Made by a program: the position numbers and the translations under genes
Source of the DNA: Avichristensenella sp031549105
Lineage (GTDB): Bacteria > Bacillota > Clostridia > Christensenellales > Aristaeellaceae
NCBI GenBank assembly: GCA_031549105.1
Contig: JAVBQK010000069.1
Location: 62,001 to 126,000, forward strand
Length of the DNA stretch: 64,000 nucleotides
Direction: 5' to 3'
Part shown: one piece after another, positions 42,303-52,400 of the stretch
How the letters are laid out: each line of letters opens with the position of its first letter
Numbering within the stretch: position 1 is the first letter of the stretch
The notes under the pieces: generated by a model
Database searches by the model: none
What the model saw: only the letters and a program-made list of their open reading frames with translations
Told to the model about the DNA's origin: nothing

Positions 42303-43952
42303 GTGAACAAACGAATCGTATCTTTGTTTCTGGTGATGCTGATGGTGCTCTCCTTGGCGCACCTTGCCGCGGCCGAAGAAGCCACGCCAAGCTGGCTCAC
42401 TGACACAACCCCCGTGACCCTCAAGGTGTATTATGACCGGCCCATCGACGCCTCCAACATCGTCGCGAACTGGGGCAAAGAGCCCGTCAGCAAGAAATGG
42501 ATCGAGGAGACAAATGTAAATGTGGAATGGGACTACGGTGTGGACGAATCCCACTCCAAGCTGAACATGATGATCGCCAGCGGCGAATACCCCGACATCG
42601 TCATCTGCAAGCGTGACTATGATATGATCCGGGACCTCGTCGCCAACGATGTCATCATCAAGTTCAACGAGCTGCAGGATGAGTTCGCCCCGGGGTTCGT
42701 GGACCGGATCATGGGTGCGAATATGGTGCTGTCCGTGCGCCAGGCCTATGACACGCAGGATATCTACATTCTGCCCACCGGCTCCTATACGCCTGAGCGG
42801 CTGGCAGACCCCGATACCGAGGGCTGCGTCACCGGCATCATGGTGCTGAAGAATGTTTACGAGGCCATCGGTTCCCCCGACATGACCACCATCGACGGTT
42901 TCCTGGGTGCCCTGCGCAAGGTGAAGGAAATGTATCCCGACATGATCCCGGCGCAGGCTTCGCGCAACCCCAGCCTTGACCGCGACGGCAACCCCCGCGC
43001 CATCTACAAGCTGTTCCCTATGTTTGATCTGACCGGAAACTTCTACCTGGACGAAGCCACAGATACATACAAGAAGTACTGGTACAGCGAAAACTTCTAT
43101 GAGCTGCTCGAGTTCGTCAACGCCCTGTACAACGAGGGGCTGATGGACCCGACCGAGTTGACCGATAGCGGCGAGCAGCTTCAGGCGAAGCTATTCAACG
43201 GCCAAGTCTTCTGCAACATGAACAACGATGCCAACAACATCGACTGGTTCAACACAGAGCTGACGAACTCCGGCTCGGGAGATCAGTGGATATTCGTCCC
43301 GCAGCCCAGCATCAACCCCGAGGGCTACACCTTCGACAACCTCATGGGCGGCGTCGGCGACCATTGCATCATCATCTTTGACACCCCCAACGCCGGCCGT
43401 GCGCTGCAGTGGATCGACTATGTGATGCAGGACCAGTCGCAGATGGAAATACAGATGGGCGTGGAAGGCGTGTCCTGGGACTACAACGAAGACGGCCTGC
43501 CCGTTATCAATGAGGACATCCAGATTCTTTCCGCTGATGACAAGAAAAACATCTGGGGCATCAACCTCTATCACCCGCTGGGCATGGGCGGCTACAGGGA
43601 CCTCATCAACAAGACCAGCTGCACGCCTGAACAGCGCGCGGGCATTGAGTTCATGAGCCAGTATTACAAGGACTACTCCTTCCTTGGAGGCAGCAACCCG
43701 GAAAACTATGCCGCCGACAGCGAGGAAATCAAGATCAAGACCAACATCCGCGAATACTGGGAGCCGCAGATCCTGCAGCTCATCATGTGCAAACCCGATC
43801 AGCTCGAAGCCAAGTTCCAGGAGACCATGCAGAAGGTGCAGTCCCTGGGGCAGGAAAAGCTGGACAAGGTCACAGCCGATTTCTTCGTGAACAAGGAAGC
43901 CATGATCACCCAGTATGGCTCCGACCTGGATCTGTCCTTCATGGGCTTCTAA
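42303..43952 (+). CDS. extracellular solute-binding protein, LplA type
   Basis: A 549-residue lipid- or membrane-associated binding protein for a saccharide. GTG 42303 has GGAGGA 7 bases upstream and yields a good signal peptide (NKRIVSLFLVMLMVLSLAHLAAAEE). The body has the family's KWIEETNVNVEW, MIASGEYPDIV and C-terminal FVNKEAMITQYGSDLD. It completes the CUT1 importer with the two permeases. A strong hairpin follows and probably stabilises its mRNA. Confidence 0.9.
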   Translation: MNKRIVSLFLVMLMVLSLAHLAAAEEATPSWLTDTTPVTLKVYYDRPIDASNIVANWGKEPVSKKWIEETNVNVEWDYGVDESHSKLNMMIASGEYPDIVICKRDYDMIRDLVANDVIIKFNELQDEFAPGFVDRIMGANMVLSVRQAYDTQDIYILPTGSYTPERLADPDTEGCVTGIMVLKNVYEAIGSPDMTTIDGFLGALRKVKEMYPDMIPAQASRNPSLDRDGNPRAIYKLFPMFDLTGNFYLDEATDTYKKYWYSENFYELLEFVNALYNEGLMDPTELTDSGEQLQAKLFNGQVFCNMNNDANNIDWFNTELTNSGSGDQWIFVPQPSINPEGYTFDNLMGGVGDHCIIIFDTPNAGRALQWIDYVMQDQSQMEIQMGVEGVSWDYNEDGLPVINEDIQILSADDKKNIWGINLYHPLGMGGYRDLINKTSCTPEQRAGIEFMSQYYKDYSFLGGSNPENYAADSEEIKIKTNIREYWEPQILQLIMCKPDQLEAKFQETMQKVQSLGQEKLDKVTADFFVNKEAMITQYGSDLDLSFMGF

Positions 43953-43980
43953 AACAACCGGATCATAGGAAAGCATAGAA

Positions 43981-44015
43981 GTGGGCCGCCGTTTTCGTTT
44001 CGAGCGGCGGCCCAC
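43981..44015 (+). promoter_or_regulatory. intra-operon hairpin after the binding-protein gene
   Basis: An 11-base perfect stem, GTGGGCCGCCG (43981-43991) with CGGCGGCCCAC (44005-44015), without a T run. It is likely a processing or stabilising element that raises binding-protein mRNA over the downstream hydrolases. Confidence 0.65.
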
Positions 44016-44059
44016 CCGCAATTTGGGCCGGCGTTGCCGCAAAGGATGGTGGATAGAGA

Positions 44060-46168
44060 ATGAATATTGCACAGCTGCTGACGACACAAAACCGTTCATT
44101 GCGCACACATCCGGGGAACCTGCTCCTGGGCCCAACCGGCAAGCGCCTATGGATGGACTACATGGAACCGGCACCCGGGTTTATTGGGCGGGCGGATTTC
44201 ATCCATAAGATGAACCTGCCGCTGCTGTTTACGGTTCGGCAAGCAGGCAAAGACCACAGGCTGGAACCGATCCGGGCAACATGGCGACCGGATCAGACGA
44301 CATTCATTCACGAAGATATATCGCACCGCTTTGTCGAGCGGAAGCTAATCACATGGGATGACCAGGCCTTGTCTTTGCAGCGCTGGGAGAACAGGTCGGA
44401 CGAACCTTTGCGCCTCGAGCTGGTTTTGCCGGCGGGCGCGTGCCTCGAAGGGCCATATACCTTCCCCTGCGACGTGCATGGCATCACCCCAGTGATGCGG
44501 TTCGCTTGCAGCGGCGAATGGACGGACGGCACACTGGAAATTGCCCCGGGACATGCCTGCACCTTTCTAGTGGCGGCCGCCGTCGGCCTGCCCGGCGAGG
44601 AGCGGGGCATGGCAGCAGGGCTGAAAAGCCTGCTGGCCCACGAGGACTACGACCGGCTGCTGGACGAGAAATGCGACGAGTACATGCGCTGGTTTGACGA
44701 CGTGCCGGAGTTTGCGTGCAGCGATGAGTTCATGACCAAATGCTGGTATTATCGCTTTTACATCCTGCGAAAAAACCTCTCTGAGCCCAACTACGGAAAC
44801 CTCACCCATCAAACCCTTTATGAGGGCAGGGCGCATGCCATGCCAAAGACGCCGTACCAGCCCAAGGGCTGGGAGTTCTCGCGGCTGATTCCCCTATCCA
44901 CGCCGCTGCACGTAACGGACGCACGCTGGCTGAAAAATGGCCATACCGCCAAGGAAGCCATGCGCGCCTTGACGGGCAGCCTGGACGAAAACGGCGCGTT
45001 CGCGGTCACGGCGGTGGATACCATCGCGAAGGAGTACGCCAACTATGCCGCCTGGGCACTCTATCAACTGTTCCTTGTCCATGAAGACGAGTGCTTCATT
45101 CGGGAGGTATTGCCCGCCTTTAAGCAGGATGCCCGCAGCGTATACGAGCGTATGCGTACGGGGGATTCGCTGCAGATTGAGCGGGTGCATGCGCTGACCG
45201 GCAAGGAATACCAGCCAAGTTACTGGTTCTTTACGAACCAGTGCTTCCCGCAGAAAGTTAGGCCCGCGCAGGAAGGCTATACGCCGCTCAAGCGCGTGGA
45301 TCGATCCATATACATGTACCTGAACCATCTCGGGCTATCCCGCCTGTGCCGCGCGGTTGGCGATCCGGAGGAAGCCTATTTTGCAGGCGAAGCCGCGAAA
45401 ATCAAGCGGGATGTGCTTGAGAAGATGTGGGATTCCGTTTCTGAGTGCTTCTATGACCTGCACTACGAAACTGACGCCAAGGCGTTCGTCAAGAACATCG
45501 TGGCGTATTACCCCTTCTGGGCGGAGATCACAGAACCTGAGCACCTGGCGGCGTTCAAATACCTGTTGAGCCCGCAATACTTCGCCACCGGGTCCGGGTT
45601 TGCTTCGGCAAGCGCCGACTGCCCCGTCTACTCATCGAACGGCGGGTGGAAAGGTGATTACTTCAAGGGCCGCAACGGCTGCCTATGGAACGGGCCTTCC
45701 TGGCCGTATACAACGGGCATCGCGCTGGACGCGCTGGCCCGGCAGTCGAAACGCTGTGATCACCGGTTTGACGCTGATTTTGAGCGGTACCTGCATGAAT
45801 ACACGCTGGAACACTTTCGCTTCGGCGATATCAATAGCCCCTATCTCGTGGAGTTTTATGACGGGAAAACGGGCGAGCCGCTCAGTGACGAACCGGACTA
45901 CAACCACTCCTTCTACGTTGATTTGATTATCCGGCACATTGCGGGCATTGAACCGGAGGCGGACGGCATCCGTTTTTCGCCGCTTCATACCTCCATGTCC
46001 TACTTCGCCCTCACGGAGCTTCGCGTGCGCGGCCATTCTGTGGATGTGTATTATCAGGAAAAGGAAGGCCTACAGTATCCGGACCGCAAAGCGGGCTATA
46101 CCCTGCTGATCGATGGCGTGCTGCGCTACGAGGGGCAGGGAACGTCCGAAGTCTTGCTCCCTTACTGA
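44060..46168 (+). CDS. MGH1-like glycoside hydrolase, (alpha/alpha)6 barrel
   Basis: A 702-residue cytoplasmic protein without a signal peptide. An N-terminal beta-sandwich (about 1-190) precedes a helical barrel with GWEFSRLIPLSTPLHVTDARW, ASADCPVYSSNGGWKGDYFKGRNG, WNGPSWPYTTGIALDALA and EPDYNHSFYVDLIIRHIAG, as in clan GH-G / mannosylglycerate-hydrolase-like (MGH1-like) enzymes and trehalase relatives. The acid and base are probably in the DARW and NHSFY-side loops, but I cannot fix them. The substrate is presumably the imported saccharide. Confidence 0.75.
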   Translation: MNIAQLLTTQNRSLRTHPGNLLLGPTGKRLWMDYMEPAPGFIGRADFIHKMNLPLLFTVRQAGKDHRLEPIRATWRPDQTTFIHEDISHRFVERKLITWDDQALSLQRWENRSDEPLRLELVLPAGACLEGPYTFPCDVHGITPVMRFACSGEWTDGTLEIAPGHACTFLVAAAVGLPGEERGMAAGLKSLLAHEDYDRLLDEKCDEYMRWFDDVPEFACSDEFMTKCWYYRFYILRKNLSEPNYGNLTHQTLYEGRAHAMPKTPYQPKGWEFSRLIPLSTPLHVTDARWLKNGHTAKEAMRALTGSLDENGAFAVTAVDTIAKEYANYAAWALYQLFLVHEDECFIREVLPAFKQDARSVYERMRTGDSLQIERVHALTGKEYQPSYWFFTNQCFPQKVRPAQEGYTPLKRVDRSIYMYLNHLGLSRLCRAVGDPEEAYFAGEAAKIKRDVLEKMWDSVSECFYDLHYETDAKAFVKNIVAYYPFWAEITEPEHLAAFKYLLSPQYFATGSGFASASADCPVYSSNGGWKGDYFKGRNGCLWNGPSWPYTTGIALDALARQSKRCDHRFDADFERYLHEYTLEHFRFGDINSPYLVEFYDGKTGEPLSDEPDYNHSFYVDLIIRHIAGIEPEADGIRFSPLHTSMSYFALTELRVRGHSVDVYYQEKEGLQYPDRKAGYTLLIDGVLRYEGQGTSEVLLPY

Positions 46169-46206
46169 CACACAAAACCATGAACAATGGAGGACGCTGA
46201 AAGGAA

Positions 46207-47139
46207 ATGACAGCTATGGATAGCGCGGATTTGAGGGCGCGTTCGCGAAAAATGCTGGGGATTCTCTGCGAGGCGGCAATTGATCTGCATGGCCTGATCC
46301 TGGCGCAGGCTGGTCAGCCCATTCTGGAGGTATATCTCGCCCCTGGAGCCGCCGAAATCCCCCATCGACTGTATTCCGTCAGCAAATCGGTTACCTCCCT
46401 TGCGATAGGGATTCTGTATGGGCGGGGCCTGACTGACCTGGATGCCCGGGGTGCGGATCTCTTTCCCGAATGGATTGGGCCGGACACCCCGCCGGACGCT
46501 TGCGCCGTCACTTTGCGGGATATGCTGCGCATGGCCACCTGTCATAGCCGCCGCGCCCATAAGGAGGAGGATTTCAGTTGGGCCAAAGCCTTCTTTGACG
46601 CGCCCAGTGACCATGCGCCCGGCACGGTCTTCGGCTACGACTCCACTGGCACGCAGATTCTCACGCTGCTATGCCGCCGCATCACTGGAAAGACGATGCT
46701 GGAATTCTTGCAGGCTGAACTGTTTGACAAGATCGGGGCGACGGACCCAAAGCACTGGCTGACCGACCTCTCCGGCATTGAGCAGGGCGGTTCGGGGCTC
46801 CACATGACGCTCCGGGATCTTTGCAAGACAGCTAATTTCTGCATGACCGATGGGCTCGGCATCGTACCCGCGGAGTATATGCGTCTAGCCACAAGTAGGC
46901 AAATCGATACCGGCATGAAGACCGGCGAACAGCGCTTCGGATATGGCTATCAGTTCTGGATGACGCGGGATGGTTTTGCCATGCTTGGCAAAGACGGCCA
47001 GATGGCCCTTATGGTTCCCCACAGGCAGCTGGTCCTGTGCACAACGGGCGATACACAATATCAGCCGGAAGCGGTTCAGCAAATAATCGACGCGTTCTAT
47101 GACTGCGTTCTACCAAACGGCGAGGAGGAAAACAACTGA
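46207..47139 (+). CDS. serine hydrolase, beta-lactamase/class C esterase fold
   Basis: A 310-residue protein. The SxxK motif is S57-V-S-K60 (RLYSVSKSVTSLAIG). The second motif is YDS in GYDSTGTQ, in place of YSN; GKDGQ stands at the third. No signal peptide, so resistance to beta-lactams is unlikely; an esterase or amidase acting on the imported sugar (for example de-acylation) is more plausible. The start is 46207 or 46216. It overlaps the next gene (TGATG). Confidence 0.82.
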   Translation: MTAMDSADLRARSRKMLGILCEAAIDLHGLILAQAGQPILEVYLAPGAAEIPHRLYSVSKSVTSLAIGILYGRGLTDLDARGADLFPEWIGPDTPPDACAVTLRDMLRMATCHSRRAHKEEDFSWAKAFFDAPSDHAPGTVFGYDSTGTQILTLLCRRITGKTMLEFLQAELFDKIGATDPKHWLTDLSGIEQGGSGLHMTLRDLCKTANFCMTDGLGIVPAEYMRLATSRQIDTGMKTGEQRFGYGYQFWMTRDGFAMLGKDGQMALMVPHRQLVLCTTGDTQYQPEAVQQIIDAFYDCVLPNGEEENN

Positions 47140-48911
47140 TGAACAGCATTCGTTACCGCGGGCAGGAAGCCGCGGACACCCGTTTTCACGACGGTGCACT
47201 CCGTCCGGTTATCGGTGCCTGCAATGTTCAGGTCATGCGCGCCAACCGGGCGCACCCGGATCAATCCCAGGGGCTTGACTTTACCTATAACCACGCCCCT
47301 ATGCTATGCCGCTGGCACGGCATGATGTACCTGATGTATCTGACCAGCCCGGTGCACGAGCACGACGGGCTGGCACGCGCGATGCTGATGCGCAGCGCAG
47401 ATGGGTTTGACTGGAGCAAGCCGGAAGTCGTTTTCCCGGATATTGCCGTGCCGCAAGGCGTCTATTGTGGGGATAGGGCGGAAGAACTGGCACCGAATGC
47501 GCGCACCGTGGTGCATCACCGCATGGGTTTTTACCGTGCGCCGAATGACGTGCTGCTGGTGATGACCTTTCACGGCGTATCGCCAAACATCCACATTGCG
47601 CCCAACTCCGGGTACGGCATGGGCCGCGTTGTCCGCCGGATTTTGGGGGACGGCACAGAGGGCGAAATCCATGTGCTGCGGGTCAATGAAAAGGCCGGAT
47701 GGGCAATTGAGCACTTCCCATATCGCTTTTTCGAGGAAAGCGAGGATCAGGCGTTCGTTGATGCCTGTCATGCGTTGCTAAAGGATCGGCTCGCGAATGG
47801 CGCGTGGTGGGAAGAAGAGCGGCTGGACGAGACGTTTTTTCCGCTCAAGGAAATGAGAGCGCCCAGTTTTTACCCGCTGCCGGGCGGGAAAATCTGCGCG
47901 GTCGGCAAGATGGGCGACAGTGCCATCAGCGAAGATCACGGGGAGAGCTGGAGCGAAATCAAACGAATCGAGGGCATGATTACGTCCGCCGGAAAATGCT
48001 TCGTTTCCCAAACCGGTGACGGCCGCTATGCAATTCTCTACAATCCTTCCCCGGATGGTCAGCATCGCTGGCCGCTGGCCGTTATCACCTCGGAGGATGG
48101 CTATACCTATGAGCATATGGCCTGTGTGACAGGCGAGGTTGCGCCGATGCGATACGGAGGCTACCTCAAATGCTTCGGCATCAACTATATCCGCGGCATG
48201 ATGCCGGGAAATGATGATGCGCCCGACGGATACCTCTGGGCGACCTACTCCATGAACAAAGAGGACATCTGGGTTCTGCGTCTGCCCCGCACCATTGAGG
48301 ACAGCGAATTAGAGCCCGTGCACGATCGCTTTGACGCGATGCAGGGCATCGTACCGGACCGCTGGAATGTTTACAGCCCGCAATGGGCGCGGGTGGCGCT
48401 GGAGGAGGGCTGCCTGACGCTGCATGACAGTGAGCCCTGGGATTACGCCAAAGCAGTACGCACCTTCCCGGCCACGAAATTGGCGCAGGTTCATATGCAA
48501 CTGCAGGCCCACGGCAGCAACAACGGCATGCTGCAGGTGGATGTATCGGATGGCCGGGGAATGACCGCCGCGCGGCTGATTCTTGCGGCAGATGGCAGCG
48601 TCCGCCTGCGGGGCGGAAATGGCGAATGGCCCTTCGCCACTTTCCGGGACGGGGAAACACTGGATATTACGCTGTCTGTTGATTGTGATGACCTTTGGAT
48701 ACAGGCGTGCGTCAACGGGCAGTACAGCAAAAAGGATCCTTTGATGTGCCCGGTTCTGAACGTTGAACGCCTCACGCTTCGGACGGGGGATATCCGCATT
48801 CTGCCCACACCTGAGGATAATCTGAAGAACATTTGCATCCCAGACCGCCCGGACTCCGGGGAGCGCGTGCAGGAAGCGATCTATAGGGTTGCCGCGGTGG
48901 ACGTGGTGTAG
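47139..48911 (+). CDS. sialidase-like beta-propeller protein
   Basis: A 590-residue cytoplasmic protein. The first 390 residues look like a propeller with FTYNHAPMLCRWHGMMYLMYLTSP, an Asp-box SEDHGESW, and KMGDSAISEDHG. The last 180 (DRWNVYSPQWARVALEEGCLTLHDSEPWDYAKAVRTF, GMLQVDVSDGRG) look like a concanavalin-type sandwich. The family resembles exo-alpha-sialidase-fold hydrolases or lyases; no complete Arg triad can be confirmed, so sialic acid is not assumed. Last gene of the operon; it converges with the AllA-like gene, 71 bases away. Confidence 0.72.
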   Translation: MNSIRYRGQEAADTRFHDGALRPVIGACNVQVMRANRAHPDQSQGLDFTYNHAPMLCRWHGMMYLMYLTSPVHEHDGLARAMLMRSADGFDWSKPEVVFPDIAVPQGVYCGDRAEELAPNARTVVHHRMGFYRAPNDVLLVMTFHGVSPNIHIAPNSGYGMGRVVRRILGDGTEGEIHVLRVNEKAGWAIEHFPYRFFEESEDQAFVDACHALLKDRLANGAWWEEERLDETFFPLKEMRAPSFYPLPGGKICAVGKMGDSAISEDHGESWSEIKRIEGMITSAGKCFVSQTGDGRYAILYNPSPDGQHRWPLAVITSEDGYTYEHMACVTGEVAPMRYGGYLKCFGINYIRGMMPGNDDAPDGYLWATYSMNKEDIWVLRLPRTIEDSELEPVHDRFDAMQGIVPDRWNVYSPQWARVALEEGCLTLHDSEPWDYAKAVRTFPATKLAQVHMQLQAHGSNNGMLQVDVSDGRGMTAARLILAADGSVRLRGGNGEWPFATFRDGETLDITLSVDCDDLWIQACVNGQYSKKDPLMCPVLNVERLTLRTGDIRILPTPEDNLKNICIPDRPDSGERVQEAIYRVAAVDVV

Positions 48912-48982
48912 GGCAGTTTATGGAAGTACATACGCTGATTCCGGCTGATGTGAAAGTATTGTGGCACGCTACCAAAGCATTG

Positions 48983-49486
48983 TCACAATGATGCCGATAG
49001 CCCCGCAACCACAACCTCCAGCCCCACATCCGCCATTTGCAACAGTTCTTTGTCCCTCGCGCCGGTTTCCGCTCTGTAGATCACCAGGGTGGGCGCTTCC
49101 CGGGCGAATGTCTTAGGGGCTTCGTGCCATACGCCCGCTTTCAAGGCAATGCCTTGGCCCGCCCGAAGGTACAGGGCGGCAAAGTGCGCAGGGTCTATCT
49201 CACCATCGAAGGCATTGGCGCTGGCCAGTACCAGGAACACGTCTTCCTTCAGGGGGACGAGCACCTCTTCCGTATGAAGATGCCTCTCCAGCACGGGCTG
49301 GTGAAAGCCGCTATCCCCCTTGGGGCAGACCAGGCCGAATTCGGCCTGGCCCAGGGTTATGGTGAGCAGGTTTTCATACCAAGCAAAGCGATCACACTCA
49401 AAATCGGGTTTTCCGGGGGCGATGAGGCAACCGAAGGGGGCCACGGTCTGGGGGGTGGCAAGGGTGAGGTTTAGGGAAATCTGCAT
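48983..49486 (-). CDS. ureidoglycolate-lyase-like (AllA) cupin
   Basis: A 167-residue cupin. ERHLHTEEVLVPLKEDVFLVLA and LRAGQGIALKAGVWHEAP match the core of AllA (ureidoglycolate lyase), including the HLHTE and WH positions. No purine or allantoin genes are present; the gene sits 8 bases after a GH106-like hydrolase. It may instead process a sugar acid or unsaturated sugar, by analogy with the unrelated cupin KdgF. Translation may be coupled to the hydrolase; its own ribosome site is weak. Confidence 0.8.
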   Translation of the reverse strand: MQISLNLTLATPQTVAPFGCLIAPGKPDFECDRFAWYENLLTITLGQAEFGLVCPKGDSGFHQPVLERHLHTEEVLVPLKEDVFLVLASANAFDGEIDPAHFAALYLRAGQGIALKAGVWHEAPKTFAREAPTLVIYRAETGARDKELLQMADVGLEVVVAGLSASL

Positions 49487-49494
49487 GGCGGGCC

Positions 49495-52400
49495 TTAGAC
49501 CTCCAGTTCATACCGGTCGAAGGGGACGATGCGGACACCAAACAGACCCGAGGGAATCCGGGCCGCTTCCAGCAGGTTGGCCACGGTGTTTATCACCCGA
49601 AGCTCTATGAGGTTCTCGCCAGGCATCAGCGCGGCCGTCACGTCCACCTGATAGGGGCGCCACAGGCGCGTAGCAATCTTTTCGCTGTTGACATACGCTT
49701 CCAGCACATCTGTGCCGATCTCCGCCTCCAGCAGCAGCTTCTTGCCCGCGAAGGCTTCCGGCAGGACGATGGTTTGCCGGTAGATCGCCGTGCCTGCGTA
49801 GTAAGGGAAGCCCTGGCTTACAATGTCCCCGGTGCGGATTTCGTGAACTGGCGGGGCAATGCGCTCTGCGCCCTCGGCCCCGGAAACGGAGAAGGCCCCG
49901 ATGAGCTTCAGGGGGTCGAGCAGTCCGTCCATCTTCTTGTTGGCCCGGATGCGCAGCAGCAGGATGTTGCTCCCCAGCTTCGCATAGGGGATAAGGGGCA
50001 CGGTCTTGATCTCCGCATCCAGGTAGGAGCGAATAGGGCAGTCCATCACCTCCATGCCATTGACATAGAGGGTGTATGCCTCGCCCTTGAAGCCATCGAT
50101 CATGAGCAGGAGGTCTTCCGGCAGGTAATCGGCCGAAAATGTAGCGGCAAACCATAGGTCCACCGGGTACACCGGGTTTTCCCGCTCGGTGGGCAGTTGC
50201 ATCTCCCAAGCGCCCATGCGGAAGTCTAGCCATTCTTCGGGGGGCGACAAGAGGGTTTTAGGGTTCACGTTGCCGTCATCCAGGTGGAATTTCCAGCGCT
50301 GAATGAGCAGGGCATTGGGCCTATCCGCAGCAAACGCCCAGGTATCGCCAAACTCGAAGGGCGCAAGGGGAGCCTTGGCGGGGATGGTGGCACGGCAACT
50401 GACGCCATCCTTGGAAACGGTTAGGGCACCATCCTGTGTCAGGCGGCCATAGCCTGTTACTTTGCAACATGTCCCCGCGTCCTCGATGTTCTCGATGGTG
50501 ATATCCGATGCCTCGGCGTGGACCTTCGCGGGACCGTCCGCTGCGCTAACCATAGCAGAGCCGTAAGCCGACAGGGAGAGGGCAAAGTGGGTTTTGCCCT
50601 GGCATGCGCGGTAGGCTGAAAGGGGAGCCATGCCGCCATCCTCCAGGTTCCACAGCTCCGGCGCGTATTCGCCCAGGAGGGAAACGCTCAGGTCCCGGGC
50701 CTCCCCGGTGGGGTTGATGATGAAAAAGAAGTCCCGCCCGTCCTTGATGCGGTGCAGATAGAATACCTCGTCGCTGTCAATCTCGATCTCCGGGGTAACG
50801 CAGGCCAGCATGCCTTGCGAAAGGAGCGAGAGGGCATCCTGCCGCCACAACCCCTGCCCGGTAAAGAAGATAGCCTTGCCGCCTCCGGGATGAACCGTAG
50901 TGGTCAGGGACAAGGCATCGCTATCCCCAGCCAGGAAGGCCTGCCGCAGCGCAGAAGGGTCCTGACCGAATAGGGCTTCGACCCGCTGCGAGAGATGCTC
51001 ATCCTGGCCATCTACGAATTTATAGGGCAGCAGGGCATCTCCTCCCACCTTCCCGCCGGCAGCCACCAGAGCCTCCATGACGGCCAGTGTCTGTCGCTTG
51101 ATGTGGGTTACCGGAGGGAGCAGCAGCATTTCATAGTGCTCGCCGCGAAGGGTCAGGCAACCGTCCTCGACGGCGCATTCAGCCAGCGTATCTTCATCGA
51201 TATAGTCAAAGTCGATGTGCAGGCGCAGCAGCCGGTCCGTGAAGTATACAAAATCTCCTTCAACCGCCGTGGAAATCTTGTCTGTTACCTGGGGGCGGAA
51301 GTTGGCCCACATGGTGTGAATGGGGTACAGTACCGCCACCTTGGCCACATGGCGACCCCCGGTGAGGATGTACCCCGCCCGGGACAGGTACTCGTTGAAC
51401 AAGCCGTACTGCGGCCACCAGGTGTGATGGTAGAACTGGGAAGGGGGCCAGTCGCGCTTGCGCTCCCCTTCAATGGAATAATGATAGCCGTGGGGGTTAA
51501 AGATATTGACGCCCAGCATGTACTCCCAGTCGGCAATCCACTTCATCCGCTCCATGGTGCAGTCCCAGTACGCCCCGCCCATGGACTCGCAGATCAGGCG
51601 GGTGCTGCCGAACTGGTGGGCGGCGGAGGATGCGATCTTCAGGGCTACATGCTCGCTGGGCATATCCCGGGTGCCAATGCGGGGATAGAGGTGATCCACC
51701 CCGGTGAGGTGCATGTGGCGCAGGTGATGGAACAGGTTTCCGCCGGACTTGGCATGCATGCGGATGGATTCCTCGTGCATCAGATGGCCGGTAAAAATCA
51801 CATCATTGCGGTCGCACCACTGGCGGATCTGGCGGTAGTAGGTGTCATCGTACTGGTCGGACAGGGCACGCCAGTAGTCATGGCGCACCTGCTCGCTGTC
51901 CGGCCCGATATCGTAGAAGAGCTTGGGCAGATGGGGTTTGAGGTCATATCCGTTGCGCTCCCGAAAGATGCGGAACATTTTTTGCGACCAAGGCAGGGTG
52001 AAGTTGTTGCGGCCCAGTTCAAAATAGAACATGGCAGGCTCATCGGTATAGAAGCCCTGGGTCCCCTTGTCCCTGGTGAAAGCGCCGCCCTGGGCAGCCT
52101 TGTACCGCTCGTGCGTATATTCCAGGAAACGCTTGGTGGTCTCGGGGTTCAAGACATCGGTATACCAGCTCGCCTTGCGCTGCACAAAGTAAAAAAGCTT
52201 CCAGGGGCCTTCGGGGGCCTCCCATGTGATAACTTTGTCAAACGACAGCGAAGGGGTCAGGTCGACGAACTCAAAGTTCCCCTTTTCGATATCCGACAGC
52301 TTGATGGCGCAGGCGTAGAGGGGCTCGGACTGCTCCAGGTTAAAATACCGGGAATCCGTGCCTTCCATGAAGGTAAAGAACTGACCCGGCAGATCGAACT

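Noticed and set aside
46207..47139. Beta-lactam resistance gene
   Set aside because: No signal peptide, altered YxN motif, and an operon context of sugar catabolism.
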